A stretch of DNA of 64,000 bases from Alkalimonas mucilaginosa (GCF_036327005.1 NZ_JAUGZK010000002.1:62001-126000), one strand, 5' to 3'; shown: positions 24,287-31,699, counted from the first letter of the stretch. The notes: a model not told the origin generated them from the letters alone. Program-made: numbers and translations.

Positions 24287-25045
24287 ATGGGCTTGAAACA
24301 GGTACTGATGATTACGTTTGTGATCTTATTAAGTGGCTGCACGATAATAGCAAAACCTATGAAAAATGAGCAAATCGAAAAGATAGAAAAGATAGGAATT
24401 GTATCTTTTGTAGGTAGTGATTTTTCTTATGCCCAGCTAGGGTTTACAGTTTTTGGTAATAGCGAAAAATTGGTTGACCAAGACTATATAGATTTCGATC
24501 TTGAGATAACACGGGTACTTAAGGAAACAATAGAACATAAATTAGACAACCAGAACCCTATTGAAGTTGTCGATTTGATTTTTGATAAAGGTCAACTTAT
24601 TGAAAAATATAAGATAAATGATAAATATATAAAGTTTGACGTAAAAAATGCATCAGAAATTTTTTTTGAAATAGCAAAAAACAACAATGTTAATTATCTT
24701 TTGGTTGTAACAAGGGGGTACAACGCAATTGATAATGGTGCTGGATCAATGGGTGGTATTGGCATTTCTCGAACAGCAGGGATGGCTAGAGGTGAAGTTA
24801 CACTTCATAACTACATAGATTACAAGGTGTTTGATGCTGAAACACGAACCACACCAAGTTTTTTTACCACAGCTGCGATGAATGTAGGGCAAAGAAGAGG
24901 TGTTACATTTCCTTGGAAGGAACCGCTCACAGAATACTCAGATTCTGAAATGGCAGAGCTAATAAGTTTAGTTATTGAAGATATTGAATATCGTACCCCC
25001 AGAGCGGTTTATTATATGCTTAAAATGCGTACCGATGCCAAGTAA
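24287..25045 (+). CDS. Cassette 3: predicted lipoprotein of unknown function
   Basis: A 252-residue protein with a lipoprotein signal (MGLKQVLMITFVILLSGC, lipobox LSGC). The mature part is lysine-, isoleucine- and asparagine-rich, with YLLVVTRGYNAIDNGAGSMG in the middle and a Gly-rich segment (GGIGISRTAGMARG). No domain is recognised; the layout resembles the many uncharacterised lipoproteins in Vibrio and Alteromonas cassette arrays. ATG 24287 follows CGGAG by 6 bp and is 27 bp after the attC core; the frame is open upstream but that part would lie in attC. Very AT-rich relative to the chromosome. Confidence 0.7.
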   Translation: MGLKQVLMITFVILLSGCTIIAKPMKNEQIEKIEKIGIVSFVGSDFSYAQLGFTVFGNSEKLVDQDYIDFDLEITRVLKETIEHKLDNQNPIEVVDLIFDKGQLIEKYKINDKYIKFDVKNASEIFFEIAKNNNVNYLLVVTRGYNAIDNGAGSMGGIGISRTAGMARGEVTLHNYIDYKVFDAETRTTPSFFTTAAMNVGQRRGVTFPWKEPLTEYSDSEMAELISLVIEDIEYRTPRAVYYMLKMRTDAK

Positions 25046-25129
25046 CTCTAACAAGGCGCACCATTCGCTCCCTTAGGTCGCTGGGATGCTAACCGCTTCG
25101 CGGCCGTCACCTAAAGCTTTGCGTTATGC
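25046..25129 (+). repeat. attC site, cassette 3/4
   Basis: Inverse core CTCTAAC, core GTTATGC, 84 bp. Arms GGCGCA/TTTGCG and CCTTAGGT/ACCTAAAG pair across the site. It belongs to a different attC sequence type from the two near-identical sites at 24183 and 25743. Confidence 0.75.
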
Positions 25130-25143
25130 GATGCATGCAGCAG

Positions 25144-25413
25144 CTAGAAAAGTTCGCTGTGTGAGCCAATACGTGCAAGTTGTAGCGTGTCGTTGTTGAC
25201 TCTATAGATCAGTACAAGATCAGGCTTAATGTGGCAATCGCGAAAGCCGTTCCAGTTACCCGTTAGGGGATGATCAACATTTTTGGGTGCTAGGGTATCA
25301 CCGCGTTGTAAGTGGGAAATAATATTCCCCACTTCGAGAATATCGGGAATAGGCATTTTAGTGACTTTTTTAAAATCTTTCTTGAATTGTGTTGAATATT
25401 CAAGAATGAGCAT
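25144..25413 (-). CDS. Cassette 4: YafQ-family mRNA-interferase toxin
   Basis: An 89-residue RelE-superfamily toxin of the YafQ branch. It has the family order YSTQFKKDFKKV, then HLQRGDTLAPKNVDHPLTG, NWNGFRDCHIKPDLVLIYR and a final LQLARIGSHSELF; the HxxPDxxxIYR...ARxGSHSxLF residues include those of the YafQ ribosome-dependent RNase site. It is encoded opposite to the attC orientation and overlaps its antitoxin by 14 bp, with its promoter inside the cassette. Such self-contained TA cassettes stabilise arrays. Confidence 0.88.
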   Translation of the reverse strand: MLILEYSTQFKKDFKKVTKMPIPDILEVGNIISHLQRGDTLAPKNVDHPLTGNWNGFRDCHIKPDLVLIYRVNNDTLQLARIGSHSELF

Positions 25414-25684
25414 TTGGAACCTTGCCCTCGGTCAGCTCGTTGAACATATCATTGACAGATGGGCTTTGTTTGCCTTTGCCTTCAACCAACTCTTTCATTG
25501 CAGCAGCAGTTGTCCCATTTGGTTGACGGGCCTTAAGCTCAAAAGGTATACCTCCATGATTGATAACTGCACGGGCAAAAAGCTTAAGAGCCTGAGACGG
25601 GCTTAGCCCGACATCATCGCAAATCTTGGTAAAAGCAACTTTTGTGTCATGATCTATGCGTGTGCTAAGCATTTCGCTTTTCAT
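25400..25684 (-). CDS. Cassette 4: RelB/DinJ-family antitoxin
   Basis: A 94-residue antitoxin. The N-terminal ribbon-helix-helix (MLSTRIDHDTKVAFTKICDD then GLSPSQALKLFARAVIN) matches RelB/DinJ, and GGIPFELK is the usual family bridge to the toxin-binding tail. ATG 25684 has CTGGAG upstream; a longer frame starting at 25765 would run into the attC and is rejected. The pair has its own promoter region and a perfect palindrome at 25708-25722. Confidence 0.85.
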   Translation of the reverse strand: MKSEMLSTRIDHDTKVAFTKICDDVGLSPSQALKLFARAVINHGGIPFELKARQPNGTTAAAMKELVEGKGKQSPSVNDMFNELTEGKVPNAHS

Positions 25685-25707
25685 GCTAATTACTCCAGAG
25701 TGTATTG

Positions 25708-25722
25708 CAATGTTATACATTG
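25708..25722. promoter_or_regulatory. Palindromic operator of cassette TA module
   Basis: CAATGTTATACATTG is a perfect inverted repeat (6-bp arms, 3-bp centre) 24 bp upstream of the relB-like ATG, overlapping a TATAAC/TACAAT -10-like region. This is the expected place for an antitoxin autoregulatory operator. It resembles half a Zur box, but context favours the antitoxin. Confidence 0.5.
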
Positions 25723-25742
25723 TAGCGCATAGTTGGAACATC

Positions 25743-25820
25743 ACATAACAAACTGCGTCATTCATGGCCTGCGGCCCTTGCGACGCTCACAAGTTCGCGC
25801 GCATGCGCGGGGTGTTAGGC
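25743..25820 (+). repeat. attC site, cassette 4/5
   Basis: Inverse core ACATAAC, core GTTAGGC (exact GTTRRRY), 78 bp. The right half is identical to the site at 24183-24260 and the left half differs at only a few positions. The outer stem is slightly weaker here (CTGCG opposite CGCGG). Confidence 0.82.
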
Positions 25821-25824
25821 ATCT

Positions 25825-26259
25825 ATGACTAGCTCAACGATTATCCTAAAGATTCAAGAGCTTATTGAGCCGTATGCATGCATCTATCGTGTTGAAAGCT
25901 CTTATGGCTTTGCTGAAATTATTCCGTTAGTTGATGGGTTAGATTGTAGCTACATAGAATTTTTAGCGGCTGCAAAATCTATCGACGCACACCAAGCACA
26001 AACATTGTTGTCTGCAATTCTCCATCAAACTTTGGCATATCACGCTGTAATTATGCCAATTGAGCAGGCTCGCAGTTTGGCACATGAGTTTTTAAGCTCC
26101 CTAGATGAACCAGTAAAGTTCTATTCAAACTGTTTTTGTGACGACGATGTCAGTGGAGTTGGCTCTTGGAACCCTGTTACCGATAGTACTTTTGAGGCTT
26201 TGCTATATTGTGAAACCACAAATAACAGCATTTTGTTTTTTGCAGTAGATGAAGATTAG
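25825..26259 (+). CDS. Cassette 5: acidic hypothetical protein
   Basis: A 144-residue soluble, acidic protein with no recognised family. Visible features are a helical first half (SSTIILKIQELIEPYA; AAKSIDAHQAQTLLSAILHQTLAYHA) and a strand-rich end (STFEALLYCETTNNSILFFAVDED). A central Cys-Asp cluster (SNCFCDDDVSGVGSWNPVTD) is notable. It starts 4 bp after the attC core and ends exactly at the next inverse core, the tightest cassette fit of the array. It could be an immunity-like protein, but nothing demonstrates this. Confidence 0.65.
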   Translation: MTSSTIILKIQELIEPYACIYRVESSYGFAEIIPLVDGLDCSYIEFLAAAKSIDAHQAQTLLSAILHQTLAYHAVIMPIEQARSLAHEFLSSLDEPVKFYSNCFCDDDVSGVGSWNPVTDSTFEALLYCETTNNSILFFAVDED

Positions 26260-26300
26260 GCCTAACAAGTTGCTTAATTTCGTTCCCGCTAAAAGCGTGG
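26260..26300 (+). repeat. Truncated attC at right end of array
   Basis: GCCTAAC is a perfect RYYYAAC inverse core immediately after the cassette-5 stop, but no matching GTTRRRY core or complementary arm follows in the next 150 bp. The array therefore breaks inside this attC. The right edge given is approximate. Confidence 0.5.
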
Positions 26301-26647
26301 CCTCCATGGAGCTGCCTACGCTTTGCTGCGGCAGCCCATTAGCAAAGCGATAGTCTGCAACAAACACCTATCGAGGCTCTCTTATCCCATGCTCAATGAG
26401 TGCCTGCTGATTTCAGCATCCTTGCAGACAGCAGGGGTACCAGACATTCATCGGTTAACCTGTTGCTGGCGCTATTCAAGACGTCAGGTTTAAAGCCGGT
26501 TATTTTCTGGGATAATTACCGTGTAAATCATCTTGGTGATGGGAAATGTGCGGCAGTAAAGTTGCCAAAAGCTGACAGCGCACCCCTGAGCGCATTCAAG
26601 CTCGTAGCGTCTTGCTACAACCTATGCTAAATTATGATCTAACTATA
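26301..26647. other. Non-coding junction between array and TA genes
   Basis: No gene is supported. A 76-codon frame at 26400-26630 lacks a ribosome-binding site and family resemblance. The stretch holds short GC-rich inverted repeats near 26320-26345 and then AT-rich promoter-like sequence for the TA pair. It probably marks the scar of the array's right end. Confidence 0.4.
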
Positions 26648-26663
26648 GACCTAAATAGAGGTC
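26648..26663. promoter_or_regulatory. Palindrome at phd-like start
   Basis: GACCT-AAATAG-AGGTC is a perfect inverted repeat ending 5 bp before the antitoxin ATG and covering its GAGG ribosome-binding site. It is positioned as an autoregulatory operator. Confidence 0.45.
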
Positions 26664-26668
26664 ACTTT

Positions 26669-26920
26669 ATGCATCAGGTATTAGCAAATCTTTCTGTCAG
26701 TATTTCAGAGTTAAAGAAAAACCCTTCAGCTTTGCTTGCTCAGGCAAGTGGCTCACCGATAGCTGTGCTTAATCACAACAAACCTGCCGCTTACCTGGTT
26801 CCGGCGGAGACTTACGAGGCTCTGATGGATAGGCTCGACGACTATGAGCTGGCGAAGCTTGTTGAAGCGCGTCGTGGTGACAAAGAGCAAGCCGTAACGG
26901 TGTCGCTGGATGACTTATAA
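26669..26920 (+). CDS. Phd/YefM-family antitoxin
   Basis: An 83-residue antitoxin. The N-terminal pattern VSISELKKNPSALLAQASGS then PIAVLNHNKPAAYLVPAETYEAL is a textbook Phd/YefM DNA-binding domain; the C-terminal YELAKLVEARRGDKEQAVTVSLDDL is the disordered toxin-binding region. GAGG lies 7 bp before ATG 26669, which rules out the longer frame. It overlaps the toxin gene by 11 bp. Confidence 0.9.
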   Translation: MHQVLANLSVSISELKKNPSALLAQASGSPIAVLNHNKPAAYLVPAETYEALMDRLDDYELAKLVEARRGDKEQAVTVSLDDL

Positions 26921-27188
26921 GCTGCGATTTCTTCCGGTCGCACTGAAAGAATGGGAAAAGCTGGCTGCACCAATCAAGAGCCAATTCAAGAAAAAGCTGG
27001 CTGAACGACTGGAAAACCCCAGAGTGCCGGCAGATAAGTTAAGTGGCTATGACTCTGTGTACAAAATAAAACTTCGCTCTGTTGGTTATCGGTTGGCTTA
27101 TGAAGTCGTAGGCGATGAGCTCTTTGTGTATGTGCTGTCGGTAGGCAAGCGGGAAAAAGGCAAAATTTACTCGGCTTTGGAAAAGTGA
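26910..27188 (+). CDS. RelE-family mRNA-interferase toxin
   Basis: A 92-residue RelE toxin. The family order is complete: YKLRFLPVALKEWEKL, IKSQFKKKLAERLENP, DKLSGYDSVYKIKLRSVGYRLAYEV and VYVLSVGKREKGKIYS. The basic residues (K, R in KIKLRSVGYR and GKREK) are those used for ribosome-dependent mRNA cleavage in RelE. With the antitoxin it forms an intact RelBE-like pair between the cassette array and rnpB. Codon use resembles the chromosome more than the cassettes do. Confidence 0.9.
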   Translation: MTYKLRFLPVALKEWEKLAAPIKSQFKKKLAERLENPRVPADKLSGYDSVYKIKLRSVGYRLAYEVVGDELFVYVLSVGKREKGKIYSALEK

Positions 27189-27275
27189 ACCTGAGCTGAA
27201 GCAGCGCCGGCCTTGATTTGGCGCGCTGAAGGAGCATGATAATATCATAGGTTCCATGTATCAGGAGCAGCAGCC

Positions 27276-27533
27276 ATGAGCATGCACCGGAAAACCATCA
27301 CACTGACTGAACAGCAAGACAACTGGGTGAAAAGCCAAATTGAAAGTGGGCACTTTGGCAATGATAGCGAGTACATTCGCGATCTTATCCGAAGGGATCA
27401 ACAGGCTCAACAGCGTCTTTTAATGCTGAGGCAGGCCCTTGCTGAAGGTGAGTCCAGCGGGACACCCAAGCCACTTGATCTTGCTGCCATCAAAGCCGCT
27501 GGCCGTCAGCGAATGCAAACGGAAAATTCGTGA
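27276..27533 (+). CDS. ParD-family antitoxin without partner
   Basis: An 85-residue ribbon-helix-helix antitoxin: RKTITLTEQQDNWVKSQIES then NDSEYIRDLIRRDQQ is the ParD DNA-binding domain and RQALAEGESSG the usual linker to the ParE-binding tail. AGGAGCAGCAGCC precedes the ATG. A parE toxin should follow within a few bases, but only about 60 bp remain before the rnpB promoter and no ParE frame is present. It is an orphan, either a relic of a TA pair or a stand-alone repressor/anti-toxin. Confidence 0.8.
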   Translation: MSMHRKTITLTEQQDNWVKSQIESGHFGNDSEYIRDLIRRDQQAQQRLLMLRQALAEGESSGTPKPLDLAAIKAAGRQRMQTENS

Positions 27534-27591
27534 TCACCTTATTCGCAAAACCCCGCCCAAAATAATACCTGCGCTTTGGCTGCATTTAACG

Positions 27592-27597
27592 TATACT
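27592..27597 (+). promoter_or_regulatory. -10 element of rnpB
   Basis: TATACT lies 7 bp before the inferred first base of RNase P RNA (27605). The region upstream is a poor match for a -35 box, so only the -10 hexamer is claimed. Confidence 0.6.
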
Positions 27598-27604
27598 GCG
27601 CGCC

Positions 27605-27968
<364 letters not shown>

Positions 27969-28131
27969 TCTTTTTTTGTTTGCTGTTCTTTTGTGACCGC
28001 TTTAATTGGTTCAAAGCCGCTCTGCCGCGTTGCTCTTACTTTCACTCCCACTTTCCTCCACAGAATCAGGCATTTTGCTGCAGCCTGCATTTTTGCTGGA
28101 TCTTTCCTGTTAAATATGCACCGCTTTTACC
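27969..28131. other. rnpB-mraZ spacer
   Basis: The stretch starts with a T-rich run (27969-27977) that, following the P1 stem, probably terminates rnpB. The remainder shows no gene and is pyrimidine-rich on the plus strand. Confidence 0.4.
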
Positions 28132-28161
28132 TTGACAATGGTCGGATCACGGCCCTAAACT
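28132..28161 (+). promoter_or_regulatory. mraZ (dcw) promoter
   Basis: A perfect -35 TTGACA (28132-28137), an 18-bp spacer and a -10 TAAACT (28156-28161). The predicted start is near 28168, within the MraZ-box repeats. It would drive the whole division and cell-wall cluster. Confidence 0.8.
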
Positions 28162-28167
28162 GTAGCA

Positions 28168-28193
28168 TTGTGGGGATTTGTGGATAATTGTGG
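28168..28193 (+). promoter_or_regulatory. MraZ-binding repeats
   Basis: TTGTGG occurs three times at exactly 10-bp spacing (28168, 28178, 28188), each followed by G/A-rich bases. MraZ represses its own operon by binding such direct repeats spaced by one helical turn. The repeats start at the predicted transcription start, so binding would block initiation. Confidence 0.75.
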
Positions 28194-28230
28194 ATCGCGA
28201 TGGATCAGTCGTTGATCTCAGGACACAACT

Positions 28231-28695
28231 ATGCTTCGTGGCTCGTTTACACTGACAATGGACACCAAAGGCCGGATCGCGCTACCAGCGCGCTACCGCG
28301 ACTTTCTGCTGTCCGAGTGTTCCGGCCAACTGATTTGCACCATCGATCACAAAGATCCCTGCCTGATGTTGTACCCCTTAGCTGAGTGGGAAGACATTGA
28401 AGAGAAACTAAAGCGTTTATCCAGCTTTAATGCGCAGGAATTGCGCTTAAAGCGTTTGCTGTTAGGCCATGCCTCCGAGTGCGACATGGATAAGAATGGC
28501 CGTATTTTGTTGCCTGCGCCGCTGCGCAGTCATGCCAGCCTGGAGAAAAACATTCGTCTGGTTGGCCAATTGAATAAATTCGAGATCTGGGATGAAGCCG
28601 CCTGGTTAGACCGTGTGGAACAGGACATGGCGCTGGAGCGGGACATGCCGGCTGAAACTGAACTTTCTGAACGATTACAGGACTTTGCACTGTAA
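28231..28695 (+). CDS. mraZ: Transcriptional regulator MraZ
   Basis: A 154-residue DNA-binding protein with two AbrB-like (SpoVT-type) repeats, each containing the DxKGR/DKNGR motif: TMDTKGRIALPARYRD near 10-25 and DMDKNGRILLPAPLRS near 85-100. It autoregulates the dcw operon through repeats seen upstream at 28168-28193. It directly abuts rsmH (no spacer), giving the invariant mraZ-rsmH start of the cluster. Confidence 0.96.
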   Translation: MLRGSFTLTMDTKGRIALPARYRDFLLSECSGQLICTIDHKDPCLMLYPLAEWEDIEEKLKRLSSFNAQELRLKRLLLGHASECDMDKNGRILLPAPLRSHASLEKNIRLVGQLNKFEIWDEAAWLDRVEQDMALERDMPAETELSERLQDFAL

Positions 28696-29646
28696 ATGAC
28701 TGCCAGCCCTCATACCTCCGTATTATTGCAGGAAGCAATTGACGGACTCGCCATTCAACCGGACGGGATCTACCTGGACGGGACTTTTGGCCGTGGTGGA
28801 CACAGTCGCCAAATTCTTGCCAGGCTCTCTGCCGAGGGCCGTTTATATGCGATTGATCGCGATCCCGCCGCTATTGACGCTGCAGCCCCACTGCAAGCCG
28901 ATCCCCGCTTTCACATTAGCCGCAGCCCTTTTGCGGCGCTGGAACTGATCTGCCAGCAACAAAATATTTATGGCCAATTGGACGGTATCCTGTTGGATCT
29001 TGGCGTCTCCTCCCCACAATTGGATGACGCTGAACGAGGCTTTAGCTTTATGCGCGATGGGCCATTGGATATGCGGATGGACCCCGATGCCGGTCTGTCA
29101 GCAGCAGAATGGTTGGCCAGTGCTGATGTGGAAGCCATTAGTTTTGTGCTTAAGGCCTATGGTGAAGAAAAATTTGCCTGGAAAATTGCCAATGCCATTG
29201 TTGCAGCCCGCACCGAAGCGCCACTGACCCGTACCCGGCAACTGGCTGAATTGATAGCCGCTGTGGTGCCGAAAAGTCCAAAAGAAAAAAAACATCCGGC
29301 CACCCGAAGCTTTCAGGGCATCCGTATTTACATCAACAGTGAGCTGGAGCAAGTCAAGCAAGCGCTGGATGCGGCACTGAAGGTGTTAAAGCCAGGTGGC
29401 CGTCTGGCAGTAATTAGCTTTCACTCGCTGGAAGATCGCTTGGTGAAGCAGTTTATGCGTCAACACAGCAAAGCTGCACCTGTGCCGCGAGGCCTGCCAC
29501 TAACCGATGCGCAGCTTAAGCAGCATTTGCCGCTAAAGCTGGCCAGTAAAGCGATTATGCCGACCGCGGCAGAGCAGGCAGCGAACCCCAGAGCACGCAG
29601 TGCTGTGCTGCGGGTCGCAGAGAAAACCGCGGAGGTGCCGGCATGA
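28696..29646 (+). CDS. rsmH: 16S rRNA (cytosine(1402)-N4)-methyltransferase RsmH
   Basis: A 316-residue SAM-dependent methyltransferase. The SAM-binding motif is DGTFGRGGHSRQIL near 29, DRDPAA near 55, and LDLGVSSPQLDDAERGFSF is the RsmH signature. The C-terminal ISFHSLEDRLVKQFM is also diagnostic. It methylates N4 of C1402, the same nucleotide whose ribose is modified by RsmI encoded at 22092-22937. It overlaps ftsL by 4 bp. Confidence 0.97.
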   Translation: MTASPHTSVLLQEAIDGLAIQPDGIYLDGTFGRGGHSRQILARLSAEGRLYAIDRDPAAIDAAAPLQADPRFHISRSPFAALELICQQQNIYGQLDGILLDLGVSSPQLDDAERGFSFMRDGPLDMRMDPDAGLSAAEWLASADVEAISFVLKAYGEEKFAWKIANAIVAARTEAPLTRTRQLAELIAAVVPKSPKEKKHPATRSFQGIRIYINSELEQVKQALDAALKVLKPGGRLAVISFHSLEDRLVKQFMRQHSKAAPVPRGLPLTDAQLKQHLPLKLASKAIMPTAAEQAANPRARSAVLRVAEKTAEVPA

Positions 29647-29951
29647 GTCAGATCCGCTTAACTCAGGTGATTCTTACCGACTGGCGACGTTTTCGCTGGC
29701 CGGTGCTATTGCTTGCTGCCTGTGTGTTCACTGCCTTGGCCGTGGTGCAGCTGTCACACAGCAACCGCTTGCTGGTGAATGCACAAAATCAATTGTATCA
29801 ACAACGGGATGCGCTCGATGTCGAGTGGCGTAACTTGCTGTTGGAGCAACGTGCTTTGTCGGAGCACAGCCGGGTTGAAGATATTGCCAGTGCACGTTTG
29901 AACATGCTTCGTCCAAGTGGCGAGCGTGAAGTGGTGGTGACCTTACCATGA
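29643..29951 (+). CDS. ftsL: Cell division protein FtsL
   Basis: A 102-residue bitopic membrane protein: short cytoplasmic N-terminus, one TM segment (about 20-38, PVLLLAACVFTALAVVQL), then a periplasmic leucine-zipper-like coiled coil (NAQNQLYQQRDALDVEWRNL and LLLEQ) and a final helix ARLNMLRPSGEREVVV. It acts with FtsB and FtsQ to recruit FtsW-FtsI to the septum. It is recognised by position and topology more than by residue conservation. It overlaps rsmH and ftsI by 4 bp each. Confidence 0.93.
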   Translation: MSQIRLTQVILTDWRRFRWPVLLLAACVFTALAVVQLSHSNRLLVNAQNQLYQQRDALDVEWRNLLLEQRALSEHSRVEDIASARLNMLRPSGEREVVVTLP

Positions 29952-31699
29952 GCAGAGCCGCACAAAAAACACACGCGAAGCGGAATCAGGCACCAGGCAT
30001 TGTTGGCTGGCGTTTTGTGTTTGTGATGTTGGCATTGTCTACTGTCTTTGTGGTGCTGGTGGCCCGTGCGGCTTATTTGCAGGTACTGGAGCCTGAGATG
30101 CTGGTCACTCAGGGAGATTTGCGCAGTTTACGGGTGACCTCCAATAGCGTATTGCGTGGCATGATTTTAGATCGCCATGGCGAAGAGCTGGCTGTCAGTG
30201 TGCCGGTACAGGCAATCTGGGCCGATCCTAAAGTGGTGCTGGAGCGTGGCTCTCAGCAGGATCTCCGCCGTTGGGAAGCTTTGGCGGAAGGTTTGAATAT
30301 GACGGCCGAACAGCTTAATAGCCGCATAGGCAACGACAGCCGTCGCCGCTTTGTTTATCTGCAGCGCCAGGTTAGCCCGGCTGCGGTAGATTATATCCGG
30401 CGTTTAAATGTGCCTGGTGTCTATTTCCGTCAGGAGTCACGTCGTTTTTATCCGGCGGGTGAAGTCACTGCGCATCTGATCGGATTTACCGATATTGATG
30501 ATGTGGGTGTGGAGGGGATTGAACGTCGGTACAACACACTGTTAACCGGTACGGCGGGCCGCACGCTGGTACGGCGGGATGCCAAAGGACGTGATATAGA
30601 GGTCCTGGAACGCGAAGATGCACAGCCGCCGCGTAACCTGCAGTTAAGTATCGATCAGCGTCTCCAAAGTGTGGCGTACCGCGAGTTGAAAAAAGCCGTG
30701 CTTACTTATGGTGCAACTTCAGGCTCTGTGGTAATTGTGGATGTACACAGCGGTGAAGTGCTGGCAATGGCCAACAGCCCATCCTACAACCCAAATAATC
30801 GCCGCAATACCCCGGTACACCATTTCCGTAATCGCGCCATTACCGATATGTTTGAGCCTGGCTCTACCATCAAGCCATTGCCGATCCTGGCTGCACTGGA
30901 GTTTGGCAGTGCCGATTTGAACACGGTGATTGATACCGCGCCGGGCATGTTGCGGGTTGGTGGCAGTTGGGTGCGTGATGTTGGCAGCAACAATGGCAAG
31001 CTGGATTTAACCGGCATCATGCAAAAATCCAGCAATATTGGTGTTACCCGCTTGGCCTTGTCGATGCCACATCAGCATCTGCTGGACTTATACTTTTCGA
31101 TGGGACTTGGCGTCGATACCGGTTTGAACCTGACCGGCGAGAGTTCTGGTATGTTGAGCCACCGTAGCCGCTGGTCAGAACACGAGCTGGCCAGCCTGTC
31201 TTTTGGCTACAACCTGTCGGTGACTGCCGTACAGCTGGCCCGGATGTATGCCACCATTGGCAATGGCGGCATCTTACGACCACTAACCATTCTTAAATCC
31301 GAGCAAGGTTTGCCTGGCGAGCGGGTGCTATCAGAAAGCTATGCTCAGGCCATGCTGGAAATGATGGAGGCCGTGGTAGAGCCTGGTGGTACGGCTACCC
31401 GGGGGCGGGTTGATGGCTATCGGGTAGGTGGTAAAACCGGCACCACACGCAAAGCCGTAGCTGGCGGCTACGGCGATGATTACGTGGCTTCATTTGCTGG
31501 TGTCGCTCCCATTTCCAATCCACGCTTTGCCACTGTCGTGGTGCTGAATGAGCCTGCCAGCGACTATTACCATGGCGGAGAAATTGCCGCACCAGTTTTC
31601 GCAAATATTATGAACTCGGTACTGCGACTGAAAAACATCACACCAGATGCTGAAGGGGTGCGGATTTCAAAACGCCAGGGAGGTCCGGATGCAGGTTAA
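29948..31699 (+). CDS. ftsI: Septal peptidoglycan transpeptidase FtsI (PBP3)
   Basis: A 583-residue class B penicillin-binding protein. A single TM (about 22-42) is followed by the pedestal domain (RGMILDRHGEELAVS near 72) and the transpeptidase domain: SxxK active site in EPGSTIKPLP near 305, SxN in QKSSNIGVT near 362, and KTGT in VGGKTGTTRKA near 500. It cross-links septal peptidoglycan in complex with FtsW. The stop lies 11 bp inside murE. Confidence 0.97.
   Translation: MSRAAQKTHAKRNQAPGIVGWRFVFVMLALSTVFVVLVARAAYLQVLEPEMLVTQGDLRSLRVTSNSVLRGMILDRHGEELAVSVPVQAIWADPKVVLERGSQQDLRRWEALAEGLNMTAEQLNSRIGNDSRRRFVYLQRQVSPAAVDYIRRLNVPGVYFRQESRRFYPAGEVTAHLIGFTDIDDVGVEGIERRYNTLLTGTAGRTLVRRDAKGRDIEVLEREDAQPPRNLQLSIDQRLQSVAYRELKKAVLTYGATSGSVVIVDVHSGEVLAMANSPSYNPNNRRNTPVHHFRNRAITDMFEPGSTIKPLPILAALEFGSADLNTVIDTAPGMLRVGGSWVRDVGSNNGKLDLTGIMQKSSNIGVTRLALSMPHQHLLDLYFSMGLGVDTGLNLTGESSGMLSHRSRWSEHELASLSFGYNLSVTAVQLARMYATIGNGGILRPLTILKSEQGLPGERVLSESYAQAMLEMMEAVVEPGGTATRGRVDGYRVGGKTGTTRKAVAGGYGDDYVASFAGVAPISNPRFATVVVLNEPASDYYHGGEIAAPVFANIMNSVLRLKNITPDAEGVRISKRQGGPDAG

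Larger units (their letters stand above)
23269..26266 (+). mobile_element. Integron cassette array lacking an integrase (CALIN)
   Basis: Five consecutive small genes or gene pairs are separated by four complete attC sites (23583-23663, 24183-24260, 25046-25129, 25743-25820) and end at a truncated attC at 26260. Each attC has a 5' xxxTAAC inverse core, a 3' GTTxxxx core and long imperfect palindromic arms. The left boundary is GTTATAC at 23269-23275. No tyrosine recombinase with the integron patch is encoded in the window. Coding style differs from the flanks: AT-rich, with frequent AAT/AAA/TTA codons. Cassettes carry a membrane protein, an acetyltransferase, a lipoprotein, a reversed TA pair and an acidic hypothetical. 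Confidence 0.82.

Noticed and set aside
25708..25722. CAATGTTATACATTG as a third Zur box
   Set aside because: It resembles half of a Zur site, but it lies at the promoter of a cassette TA pair and is a perfect palindrome of different centre, better explained as an antitoxin operator.
26400..26630. 76-codon frame between the array and the Phd/RelE pair
   Set aside because: No ribosome-binding site, no recognisable domain, and it runs into the TA promoter region.
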